Assembly: GCA_017792345.1 (NCBI GenBank) | Contig: CP051228.1 | Location: 2,804,501-2,868,500 of the forward strand | Reading direction: 5' to 3' | Source: Mesoflavibacter sp. | GTDB taxonomy: Bacteria; Pseudomonadota; Alphaproteobacteria; UBA8366; Aestuariispiraceae | DNA length: 64,000 nucleotides | Part shown: one piece after another, positions 34,538-42,537 of the stretch | Numbering within the stretch: position 1 is the first letter of the stretch | Layout of the letters: each line of letters begins with the position of its first letter | Translations under genes and position numbers: made by a program | Notes under the pieces: model-generated | The model's database searches: none | What the model saw: the letters and a program-made list of their open reading frames with translations, nothing else | Told to the model about the DNA's origin: nothing

Positions 34538-35179
34538 GTGACCGACCCGTCCGACCGCTTTTCGCAGCCCACCCGCCGCGCCGTCGCCGCCGGCCTTGCC
34601 GCGACCGGCCTGATCGGCGCAGGAATCACCGCCGCGCAGCCTGGAAAACCAGCCTTCGCGGGCGCGGACTATCCGCCGACGCAAGGAGAGATGCAAGGCT
34701 TCGTTCTGTTGAAGGAACGCGCGCCCGCGCCGAACCAATCCTTCTTCGACGGTGACGACAATGTCCGCCATTTCTCGGATTTCGCGGGCGAGGTCCTGTT
34801 GGTGAATTTCTGGGCAACCTGGTGTGCGCCCTGCATCAAGGAAATGCCCAGCCTCGCGCGCCTCGACGCGGCGCTGAAAGACGCGCCGTTCCGCTTGCTG
34901 GCGGTCAGCCAGGACCGTGGCGGCAAGGATGTCGCCGAACCCTTCATCCGCGATCGCCTGAACCTGCCGGATTTGCAGATCTTCTATGATCCGAAGCTGA
35001 AGCTCGGCCGCTCCTTGGGCGTCCGGGGGCTGCCCTCGACCTATCTGATCGACGCCACCGGCCGATTGGTCGGCGGATTGACCGGTCCCGCCGAATGGGA
35101 CGGCGACGACGCGCTCGCGCTCATCCGCCATGTTCTTGCGGAAGGCGGAACGCCGAAAAACGTGACCACCGAAACCTAG
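34538..35179 (+). CDS. TlpA-family thiol:disulfide oxidoreductase
   Basis: 213 residues. An N-terminal twin-arginine-like or simple export region ([19 protein letters not shown], about 12-32) is followed by a thioredoxin fold with the active site [20 protein letters not shown] near 95-105 and the cis-Pro loop [18 protein letters not shown] near 165. Such membrane-tethered or periplasmic reductases keep cytochrome c haem-binding cysteines or other periplasmic thiols reduced. In many Alphaproteobacteria this gene is divergent from argH, exactly as here. A six-haem cytochrome is encoded 8 kb away, a possible but unproven client. GTG start 34538. Confidence 0.92.
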   Translation: MTDPSDRFSQPTRRAVAAGLAATGLIGAGITAAQPGKPAFAGADYPPTQGEMQGFVLLKERAPAPNQSFFDGDDNVRHFSDFAGEVLLVNFWATWCAPCIKEMPSLARLDAALKDAPFRLLAVSQDRGGKDVAEPFIRDRLNLPDLQIFYDPKLKLGRSLGVRGLPSTYLIDATGRLVGGLTGPAEWDGDDALALIRHVLAEGGTPKNVTTET

Positions 35180-35216
35180 TCGCGAACCACACGGGAAATC
35201 CTGGGGAGGGAATTGA

Positions 35217-36287
35217 ATGACGCCGGTTCGTATTGGCGCGCTGGTACCGCTGAGCCGTCCGGGATGGACCGATGCCGGCGAGAATGTCGTCGCCGGGTTG
35301 GAACTCGCCGTCTCGGAGATCAACGATTCCGGTGGTATCGGGGGCATAGCGATTGAGATTGTGGTGCGGGATACGGCGGCGGATCCGAAACGGGCGGTCG
35401 CTGCCATGGACGAATTCGCCGCGATGGGTGTCACGGCGACGGTCGGCGAGTATCACAGTGTCGTTGCCCGCGACGCTGCCGCCCGCGCCGATGCGATTGG
35501 CATGCCGTTCCTATGCACGTCGGCCGTCCTGGACGCCTTGACGGAAGATGCGTCGGATTGGGTCGCAAGGCTGGCCCCGGTTCAGTCGCGCGGCTGGCGG
35601 GTGTTTGCGGATTATCTGCTTGATGCCGGCCATCGCACCGTCGCGGTCGCCGCCGATGCCAGTGTCTACTGGTCGGCGGGGACGCAAATCTTGCAGGACC
35701 GGTTTCAGTCGCGCGGCGGCGATGTGCGGGTGTTCGAAACGGCGACGCCGCCGCCGGACGCGATATGCGGTCGGATCGCGGAGCATGGCGCGACGGCACT
35801 GATCCTGCTGTTGGGGTATCCGGACCCGGCGGTCTCCTATGTCCGGTCTGTTCGCCGGGACCCACGCACAGCCGGGATCCTGTTGGGTGCCCCCGCCGGA
35901 CAGCCGGAATTCCCGGGTTGGGCCGCGCAACTGGGCGAAGAAGGGGCCGGGATCCCGTTTCTGCGCTACCTGCCGGTACAAATGCCGCCGCTTGGTCAAA
36001 GGGTCGATGCGGCGCTGCGGCAGCGCTTGGGCGGCGAACCGTCTTTCACCGCCTTCGAGGGTTATGATGCGGTTCTGGTTCTGGCCAGTATGATCGGCGC
36101 GTACGGACCGAAACGTCAGGCACTCGCGGGGGCATGGTCCGGCGTCGATGTGGAGGGCACGCGCGGGCGCATCCGGTTTTCCCGCGTCCCCGGCGTCAGC
36201 GTCTGGCAGTGGGATTGGCCGCCAATCCAGATCGCGGATCGTGACCCAGCGGACCCGACCCGATTCCGATTGTTGCAGGCCGGGTGA
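35217..36287 (+). CDS. Type I periplasmic-binding-fold protein, orphan, no signal peptide
   Basis: 356 residues with the two-lobed fold of branched-chain amino acid/amide-binding proteins (LivJ/AmiC). It opens directly with the first beta strand, PVRIGALVPLSRPGWTDAGENVVAGLELAV, then DPKRAVAAMDEFAAMGVTATVGEYHS and later FEGYDAVLVLASMI. Unlike transport-binding proteins it has no signal peptide and no ABC permease or ATPase nearby. An upstream start is not available: GGGAGGG lies just before ATG 35217. It may be a cytoplasmic ligand sensor of the AmiC kind or a decayed binding protein whose leader was lost. The gene is otherwise intact. Confidence 0.78.
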   Translation: MTPVRIGALVPLSRPGWTDAGENVVAGLELAVSEINDSGGIGGIAIEIVVRDTAADPKRAVAAMDEFAAMGVTATVGEYHSVVARDAAARADAIGMPFLCTSAVLDALTEDASDWVARLAPVQSRGWRVFADYLLDAGHRTVAVAADASVYWSAGTQILQDRFQSRGGDVRVFETATPPPDAICGRIAEHGATALILLLGYPDPAVSYVRSVRRDPRTAGILLGAPAGQPEFPGWAAQLGEEGAGIPFLRYLPVQMPPLGQRVDAALRQRLGGEPSFTAFEGYDAVLVLASMIGAYGPKRQALAGAWSGVDVEGTRGRIRFSRVPGVSVWQWDWPPIQIADRDPADPTRFRLLQAG

Positions 36288-36308
36288 CGGTTCCAGCCTT
36301 GTCGAGGC

Positions 36309-36761
36309 TTAGCTCAGCGCCTGCTTCACGATCGGCGAGGCCTTACCGAAGTCCATGCGGCCGGCGAAACGGGTGCGCAGCTCGCCCATGACCGCGCCCA
36401 TTTCCTTCAGGCCGGTGGCGCCCATTTCCTTGATCAGGCTCTTCACTTCCGTCTCGATCTCGCTGTCCGACATCTGCTTGGGCAGGAAGCGCTGAATGAC
36501 CTCGATCTCCGCCTGCTCGCCTTCGGCAAGTTCCAGGCGCCCACCCTTTTCGTACATCGAGATGGATTCCTTGCGCTGCTTCACCATGCTCTGCAGCATT
36601 TGAAGTAGTTCGTCGTCGGAGATTCCGTCATTGTTGCCCTTGCTGCGGGCGGCGATGTCACGGTCCTTCAGGGCCGCGAGGATGAGGCGCAGCGTCGACA
36701 CGGCGCGGTCGTCCTTCGCGCGCATGGATTCCTTGAGCGCCTTGTTCAGCTCGTCACGCAT
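36309..36761 (-). CDS. GatB/YqeY domain-containing protein
   Basis: 150-residue helical protein of the YqeY family, similar to the tail domain of the amidotransferase GatB. Typical stretches are DRAVSTLRLILAALKDRDIAAR and ISDDELLQMLQSMVKQRKESI. The C-terminal region GAVMGELRTRFAGRMDFGKASPIVKQAL ends as the family does. Function is uncertain: it can bind tRNA-like targets in related proteins, but a role in amidation is unproven. It is divergent from carA with 278 bases between, an arrangement common in Alphaproteobacteria. Confidence 0.92.
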   Translation of the reverse strand: MRDELNKALKESMRAKDDRAVSTLRLILAALKDRDIAARSKGNNDGISDDELLQMLQSMVKQRKESISMYEKGGRLELAEGEQAEIEVIQRFLPKQMSDSEIETEVKSLIKEMGATGLKEMGAVMGELRTRFAGRMDFGKASPIVKQALS

Positions 36762-37039
36762 GATTTCCTGTCTCCCATTCCCCGCCGTGCCGGATCATAG
36801 CGCATGGTCCCCTGCTTCGGGAAGGGCGGGACCATACCCCATGGCATTGACCGGGGCAACCATTCGAAAAATTGTTAAGTTATTGTAATCAATAGGTTTT
36901 ATAAAAACTGCCACGGCTTGACCTTTTGGGGCGTGGGGCGTATTCATCCCCGGGTCTCCGGCGGGTTCGTCTCCGGGGCCCAGGCGCCGCCCACCGGTGG
37001 AGACCGCCTAACCCTTTGACGAACGGGACGCTTTCGCCA
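36762..37039. promoter_or_regulatory. Divergent yqeY/carA control region
   Basis: An AT-rich patch at 36866-36906 (TTGTTA at about 36872, TATAAA near 36899) probably holds the carA promoter. The leader then becomes GC-rich and can fold: GTCTCC (36954-36959) pairs with GGAGAC (36999-37004) and GGCGGG (36960-36965) with CCGCCC (36987-36992), ending 35 bases before the carA ATG. No T-run or PyrR/arginine box was recognised. Confidence 0.45.
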
Positions 37040-38239
37040 ATGCCTGCTGAGACTGCCACGCTTTCCGCCACCGACACGCCCGAATTCGCGCCGAAGCCCG
37101 ATGGCGCCACCGCCGCCTTGGTGCTGGCGGATGGCACGGTTCTTTGGGGCCGCGGAGCCGGAGCGGAAGTGACGCGCGTCGGCGAGGTCTGCTTCAACAC
37201 GGCGATCACCGGATATCAGGAAATCCTGACCGATCCGTCCTATGCCGGGCAGATGGTGACCTTCACCTTCCCGCATATCGGCAATGTCGGCGCCAATCTG
37301 GAAGATGTCGAGACGACGACGCCCTCCGCCTGCGGGGCGATCCTGCGCGCCGATATCACCGAACCGTCGAATTTCCGCGCCGTCAGCCATCTGGATGGCT
37401 GGCTGAAAGCCCATGATCTGCCCGCCCTGACCGGGGTCGACACTCGCCGGCTGAGCCGCCGCATTCGCGATGCCGGCGCACCGAACGCGGTTCTGAGCCA
37501 CAATGCCGAAGGCGTCTTCGACCTGCCGGCGCTGTGGAATCAGGCGCGCGACTGGCCGGGCCTGGAAGGCATGGATCTGGCGAAGGACGTGTCCTGCACG
37601 CAAGCCTATCAGTGGGAGGAAACCCGCTGGGTTCTGGACAGCGGCTATGGCCGTCTGGGCGAACCGAAATTCAAGGTCGTCGCAATCGATTTCGGCATCA
37701 AGCGCAACATCCTGCGCTGCCTGGCGACCCTGGGCTGTGCGGTGACGGTGCTGCCCGCGACGGCGACGGCGGAAGAGGTGCTGTCGCACAAGCCGGACGG
37801 CGTCTTCCTGTCCAACGGCCCCGGCGATCCGGCGGCGACCGGCGTTTATGCGGTCCCGATGATCCAGGGCGTCCTGGCCGCCGATGTGCCGGTCTTCGGC
37901 ATCTGCCTCGGCCACCAGATGCTGGCCCTGGCGCTGGGCGCGAAGACGAAGAAGATGCATCTGGGCCATCACGGCGCCAACCATCCGATCAAGGACCTGA
38001 CCACCCAGAAGGTGGAGATCACCAGCCAGAACCATGGCTTCGTGGTCGACAAGGACAGCCTGCCGGCCAATGTCGAGGCGACCCATTTCTCGCTGTTCGA
38101 CGGCACGCTGGCCGGGATTCGCGTCAAGGACCGTCCGATCTTTTCCGTGCAGTATCACCCGGAAGCCTCGCCCGGGCCGCAGGACAGCCATTATCTGTTC
38201 CAGCGGTTCGTCGACCTGATGGCGGCGCGCAAAGGTTAA
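37040..38239 (+). CDS. carA: Carbamoyl-phosphate synthase small subunit
   Basis: 399-residue glutaminase subunit that supplies ammonia to CarB for carbamoyl phosphate, used in arginine and pyrimidine synthesis. The N-terminal domain has GEVCFNTAITGYQEILTDPSYAGQ. The class I glutamine amidotransferase domain has VFGICLGHQMLALALG (nucleophile Cys) near 293 and the His/Glu pair in VQYHPEASPGPQD near 370. The open frame runs upstream to 36926, but ATG 37040 gives the normal N-terminus. carB does not follow: the next gene is convergent and starts three bases past the stop, so carB must be elsewhere. Confidence 0.96.
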   Translation: MPAETATLSATDTPEFAPKPDGATAALVLADGTVLWGRGAGAEVTRVGEVCFNTAITGYQEILTDPSYAGQMVTFTFPHIGNVGANLEDVETTTPSACGAILRADITEPSNFRAVSHLDGWLKAHDLPALTGVDTRRLSRRIRDAGAPNAVLSHNAEGVFDLPALWNQARDWPGLEGMDLAKDVSCTQAYQWEETRWVLDSGYGRLGEPKFKVVAIDFGIKRNILRCLATLGCAVTVLPATATAEEVLSHKPDGVFLSNGPGDPAATGVYAVPMIQGVLAADVPVFGICLGHQMLALALGAKTKKMHLGHHGANHPIKDLTTQKVEITSQNHGFVVDKDSLPANVEATHFSLFDGTLAGIRVKDRPIFSVQYHPEASPGPQDSHYLFQRFVDLMAARKG

Positions 38240-38242
38240 AGT

Positions 38243-38923
38243 CTAGGCGCGGCGCTGGATGACCAGTGTGACGCCGAGACGTTCCAACTCCGCCTTATAG
38301 AGCAGGCCGTCCGGATCGAACCAGAGGGTCGCCCGCTCGTCCGGGGATTCGACGGTGTAACCGTTCAGGTCCAGAACGCCCTTGTCGGTCGAAATCCGCT
38401 CCTTGCCGATGGCGGAGACGCGCCGTTCGAACATCTCGCCGTCGATGACATGCAGGACGCGTTTCCGCTGCAACATGCGTTCGCGCCAGAGCTGGGTCGA
38501 GGGCACCAGATGCCGGTCCCCGGTGCCGACTTTGCCGTTATGGGTGAAGCGAAAGTGGGAGCCCTCCAACCGGCCGGTCATGCGGTTGTGCTGATCGTTT
38601 TCCCGGGCATCCACATCCAGGCCGACGAGCACGCCGTCTCCATAGATTTCCGAAACCGACATGTGCAGGGAGTAGATCGAGATGCCGCCGATCACCTCGA
38701 CCTCGATTTTCGTTTCCATGCGGACTTCCCAATTGCCGTCCTCAGTCCGCAGGATTGTCCCTTCGGCATGACCGGAGGGGTCGTCGCCGACGTTGATATC
38801 GTAGGACAGCGTCGTGCCCGCCAGATCGCCGAACAGGGCATCGGGTTCCGCCGATGCCGGGATTGCCACCGCCAGGAACATGGCCAGCGCGGCAAGCCAT
38901 GTTCGTCCGGAAGATCCAATCAC
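38243..38923 (-). CDS. Secreted protein of unknown function (DUF6134-like)
   Basis: 226 residues with a clear signal peptide (about 1-25, ending PASAEPDA). The mature part is a predicted beta-rich domain (TLSYDINVGDDPSGHAEGTI, YTVESPDERATLWFDPDGLLYKAE). The pattern of a periplasmic protein with alternating short strands and a WFDPDGLLYK-like end resembles uncharacterised families such as DUF6134; that match is from memory and uncertain. It overlaps the threonine aldolase stop by four bases (ATGA-type coupling) and is convergent with carA. Function unknown. Confidence 0.75.
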   Translation of the reverse strand: MIGSSGRTWLAALAMFLAVAIPASAEPDALFGDLAGTTLSYDINVGDDPSGHAEGTILRTEDGNWEVRMETKIEVEVIGGISIYSLHMSVSEIYGDGVLVGLDVDARENDQHNRMTGRLEGSHFRFTHNGKVGTGDRHLVPSTQLWRERMLQRKRVLHVIDGEMFERRVSAIGKERISTDKGVLDLNGYTVESPDERATLWFDPDGLLYKAELERLGVTLVIQRRA

Positions 38924-39981
38924 GCCGCCAATGCCCCGGCAAAGGCATCGATGACGCGCGCGATCCCCGCATCGTCGATATCCCGGTGCACCACCAGGCG
39001 CATGAAATTGCCGGACAGACCGGTGACGATCCCGGCGCCGCGCAGGCTAGCCTGGACGGCCTCCGGATTCGGCGCGGTGATCGTGACCAGAACCATATTG
39101 GTCTGGTTCGGCGCCTGATCGACCGACAGGCCCGGCAGGTCCGCCAACCCCTGGCGCAGTGTGGCGGCGCGGGCATGGTCATCCGCGATGCGCGGGGCGT
39201 GATTGTCCAGGGCATAGATCCCGGCAGCCGCCAGAATGCCGACCTGGCGCATGCCGCCGCCCAGCATCTTGCGATACCGCCGCGCGCGCCGGACCAGATC
39301 CTTGGGGCCGCAAAGCACCGTCCCGGCGGGCGTGCCAAGGCCTTTTGACAGGCAGGCGGACACGCTGTCGGCACAGCGGGCCAGGGTCTTTACGTCGATA
39401 TCCAACGCGGCGGCGGCGTTGAAACCCCGCGCCGCATCCAGGTGAACCGCCAGTCCGAAATCGCGGGCGGCCTGGGCCGCCGCTTCCTGTTTATCCAGCG
39501 GCACTGCCTTGCCGGTCACCGTGTTTTCCAGGCAGAGCAGTTTCGTGATCGGCAGATGCGGGTCGTCCGGTTTGACCGCGTTGCGGACCGATTGCGGATC
39601 GATGCTGTTATCCGGGTTCACATCCAACGGATCCAGTGCGATTCCGCCCAGAACCGATGCACCATGCGCCTCGGCGCTGAAGACGTGATAGGGGCGCCCG
39701 ACCAGCACCTCTTCGCCCCGCCCGCAATGGGCCAGCATGGCGCAGAGGTTGCTTTGCGTGCCGGTCGACAGGAACAGCGCCGCTTCCTTGCCGAACAGAT
39801 CGGCGGTCTTCTCCTCCAGGGCGATGACGGTCGGATCGTCGCCGAACACATCGTCGCCGACCTCCGCCGCGGCCATCGCCGCCAGCATGCCGGGGGACGG
39901 GCGCGTGACCGTGTCGCTGCGCAGGTCGACCAGACTGTCGCCGTTGTGACCCAATGCCGCTTTCGCCGTGCCTACATACAT
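38920..39981 (-). CDS. ltaE: Low-specificity L-threonine aldolase
   Basis: 353-residue PLP enzyme cleaving threonine or allo-threonine to glycine and acetaldehyde. DLRSDTVTRPSPGMLAAMAAAEVGDDVFGDDP at the N-terminus is characteristic. The PLP-lysine loop is CLSKGLGTPAGTVLCG near 212 and HLDAARGFNAA near 178 carries the Asp/Arg cofactor contacts. Fold type I, full length. Its end overlaps the start of the secreted DUF gene on the same strand, suggesting co-translation with no obvious functional reason. Confidence 0.94.
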   Translation of the reverse strand: MYVGTAKAALGHNGDSLVDLRSDTVTRPSPGMLAAMAAAEVGDDVFGDDPTVIALEEKTADLFGKEAALFLSTGTQSNLCAMLAHCGRGEEVLVGRPYHVFSAEAHGASVLGGIALDPLDVNPDNSIDPQSVRNAVKPDDPHLPITKLLCLENTVTGKAVPLDKQEAAAQAARDFGLAVHLDAARGFNAAAALDIDVKTLARCADSVSACLSKGLGTPAGTVLCGPKDLVRRARRYRKMLGGGMRQVGILAAAGIYALDNHAPRIADDHARAATLRQGLADLPGLSVDQAPNQTNMVLVTITAPNPEAVQASLRGAGIVTGLSGNFMRLVVHRDIDDAGIARVIDAFAGALAA

Positions 39982-40014
39982 GATCGTCGCTCCAGGATGA
40001 GGGGAGGATGCAGA

Positions 40015-41136
40015 CTAGGACGGCGCGGCCAGGAAGGAAACGATCTGGTCGGCACCCCAATCCGAAATCTTGTGGCGCGCATGGGTCTCGTCGATCCGCA
40101 CTGTGAAGGCGCCCCCGGCGCCCAGGTCGGACAGGTGCTTGGTCAGGGCCGGCTCATAGGCGCGGCCCTTCACGTTTCGGAAGCAGCAGCGGTCGAACCG
40201 GTTGAACAGATGCATCTGCGCGCGCCCGTCGCCAACTGCCCCCAACAGGAACAGATCCATCATACCGACCAATTCGCGTAGTGGCGGATACTCCGCAATT
40301 CCGATCGGCGCGTCCTGGCCTTCGCGCAGGTAATAGGGCAGGATTCCGGCAGCGGCGACCGACCGGCCGATCCGATCGTCGAGAGCCGCCGCCAATGCGA
40401 CCGTCGCCGATCCGGCCGAAAACCCGACGGCGTCGATACGGTCGAAACCCAAAAACGCCAGAAGATCGATCCCGGCCCTTACCGGTTCGATATGATAGGC
40501 AAGGCCGTTCTCCAACTCGCGCAGGCCGAATTGCAGATTGATCTCACAGGCCGGATCGATGGAACCGGGGCATTGGACCTCGCGGGAATTTTCGCCATAG
40601 CCCAACTGATTGAACGCGACGATCGTGTATCCTTCGGCCAGCATCCGTTCCAGAAAGCCGTCCGCCTGCATGAAATCGCCCGCGAAGCCGTGATGATAGA
40701 TCAGCGCCTTGCCGGCCTGCGGCACCTCAGGCGTCAGAAGGTAGAAGAATGACAGAACGCCCGGGCCGGGTTCGACATAGAAACGGCTCGCCCCCTTCAG
40801 CCCGGATAATGTCTGTGCCGCGTCCCAAAGGTCGCTTGGCACCGAGAAGCGGTGATAGGGTGCCGCGATGCGATCGGCGCTGCCGCCATAGACCAGGCGC
40901 GCCAAATCCGTTCGGCGATTGCGCAGTCCAGCCGCGTCATTGATGGTCAGGAATTCCGACGCATCCTGCAGTGCCAGTTCCGGTCGCAATGTCTCGAAGA
41001 CATACGGGTCGCTTTCCTTGTACCGCTTGTAGAGCATGTTTCCGGTGTCGCTGATCCGGATCATCGCGACCGCGCCGCCGATCAGTACGGCCAGGCAGAG
41101 GACGGCGAGAATCAGGCGCTTCACGGGCCGGGCCAT
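40015..41136 (-). CDS. Membrane-anchored alpha/beta hydrolase
   Basis: 373 residues. One N-terminal hydrophobic segment (about 6-27) anchors or exports it. The hydrolase fold follows: oxyanion motif LIYHHGFAGDFMQADGF near 150, NQLGYGENS near 185, the nucleophile elbow GFSAGSATV near 245, a late acid and the catalytic His probably in RIDETHARHKISD near 352. The open frame extends upstream of ATG 41136 but without a ribosome site and with unlike composition. It is divergent from the O-antigen ligase gene, so an envelope ester or lipid substrate is conceivable. No specific family recognised. Confidence 0.82.
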   Translation of the reverse strand: MARPVKRLILAVLCLAVLIGGAVAMIRISDTGNMLYKRYKESDPYVFETLRPELALQDASEFLTINDAAGLRNRRTDLARLVYGGSADRIAAPYHRFSVPSDLWDAAQTLSGLKGASRFYVEPGPGVLSFFYLLTPEVPQAGKALIYHHGFAGDFMQADGFLERMLAEGYTIVAFNQLGYGENSREVQCPGSIDPACEINLQFGLRELENGLAYHIEPVRAGIDLLAFLGFDRIDAVGFSAGSATVALAAALDDRIGRSVAAAGILPYYLREGQDAPIGIAEYPPLRELVGMMDLFLLGAVGDGRAQMHLFNRFDRCCFRNVKGRAYEPALTKHLSDLGAGGAFTVRIDETHARHKISDWGADQIVSFLAAPS

Positions 41137-41264
41137 GACGAGAATCCTTGTCGGGTCTGGTGGGCGTCTTGCTGCGGATTGCGGAATTCTGTAAGTCTTC
41201 GGCGACGCCAACCTTATGCCGCGCCGGCCCTTCGGGTCGATACCGGAGTTCCGGAGAAGTCCCC

Positions 41265-42527
41265 GTGACCGATACCAAGACCCAGTCTTCCGCGCGGGAC
41301 CGCGCGATGGCGACCACGTTCGGCGTCTTGTTGGGATTGGCCGCGCCATTGACCGCTTTCGGCAATGCGGCGCTGGGGGTCGCATTCGGCCTGGCGGTGC
41401 TCATAAGTCTCGTTTCATTAAGGCGACAGGATTCGCGGACGCTGTTCATTCGGCCCTTGCGGACGCGCGCCGCCCTTGCCGTCGGCGTGATGCTGATCTG
41501 GTGGACCGTGTCGGCGGTCTTTTCTGCCGACCCGGCGGGATCGTTTGAGGTCATCGCGAGGGTCGCCCTGTTCGGCCTGGCATTCTGCGCGGTGATTCAG
41601 GCCGCTGCCCAAATGCGGGGTGCGCCGCGCGCGGCAGAGAATGCCTTCGTCCTGGGGCTTGCAGGCGTTGGTGTGCTGGCGGTCCTGGCGCTTGCGGTCG
41701 ATACCGGACTTCTCAGATTGTTCAAACCGCTGACGGATGGGCCGATCTATCCGCAGGACATGTTCAATTCCTACAAATCCCTGTTGTCCATCGCGTTGCC
41801 CGTCGCGGTCTGGATCGCCTGGCGCCGCCCGGAGATATGGGTGCGGCTAACGGTGGCCGTCGCCCTGGTGACGGGATTGGCGTTGATTCTGGGATTGCAG
41901 GGCCAGGTATCCTTTGCGGCTTTGGGCGGGTTCGTCGGAGCGGCGGGGGCGATCTCACTCTTGTGGGTGGCCGGACGGCTTGGGCGGATCGCCCGCACCG
42001 TCCTGATCGCCGGGGTTCTGGTTGCCGCTTTGGGCGGTGGGACCGTGATCCTGTCGAAGCTGCCGGACGCCCCCATTACAGAGGCGGTGCGGGACGACCC
42101 GCCTTTACCCGCCGTCGATGTGCATCGTCAGGCGATTTGGGGGTTTGTCTTCGGCAAGGCGCTGGAACGGCCAATCCTGGGGCACGGCATCAATGCGATC
42201 GACAAGGTAGAGGGCGCGAAGCAGGAAGTCCTGGACTTCAATCAGGAATACGTTCCGGCCCATCCGCATAACTGGTTCCTGGAGATCCTGTCCGAAACAG
42301 GGTTTCCGGGCCTGATACTCTTCGCGACTGCGATCATCTTGAGCATGATCGCCGTCGGGCGCCTGACCTTGCGCGGTCGGGCGGGCGGTTGGGCCGCGAT
42401 CGCGGTGATGGGGGCGTTCTGGACCAGTTCCCTTGCCAATTTCTCGATCTGGGCGGCCTGGTGGCAAATCGCCTATCTGGCCATACTCGCCATCCCGGCC
42501 GCGGCCCTGATGATTACCCGCCGGTAA
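41265..42527 (+). CDS. O-antigen ligase family protein
   Basis: 420-residue inner-membrane protein with about 10-12 hydrophobic segments and the Wzy_C/WaaL region in the middle to C-terminal part. The periplasmic loop at about 290-350 ends in ILGHGINAI and PAHPHNWFLEILSETGFPGL, the conserved His-containing motif of O-antigen ligases and polymerases. It joins or polymerises surface polysaccharide in the periplasm. GTG 41265 follows GGAG at 41253-41256; the frame is open further upstream to 41148 without support. No other LPS gene is next to it apart from the divergent hydrolase. Confidence 0.88.
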   Translation: MTDTKTQSSARDRAMATTFGVLLGLAAPLTAFGNAALGVAFGLAVLISLVSLRRQDSRTLFIRPLRTRAALAVGVMLIWWTVSAVFSADPAGSFEVIARVALFGLAFCAVIQAAAQMRGAPRAAENAFVLGLAGVGVLAVLALAVDTGLLRLFKPLTDGPIYPQDMFNSYKSLLSIALPVAVWIAWRRPEIWVRLTVAVALVTGLALILGLQGQVSFAALGGFVGAAGAISLLWVAGRLGRIARTVLIAGVLVAALGGGTVILSKLPDAPITEAVRDDPPLPAVDVHRQAIWGFVFGKALERPILGHGINAIDKVEGAKQEVLDFNQEYVPAHPHNWFLEILSETGFPGLILFATAIILSMIAVGRLTLRGRAGGWAAIAVMGAFWTSSLANFSIWAAWWQIAYLAILAIPAAALMITRR

Positions 42528-42537
42528 CCCCCGCGTC

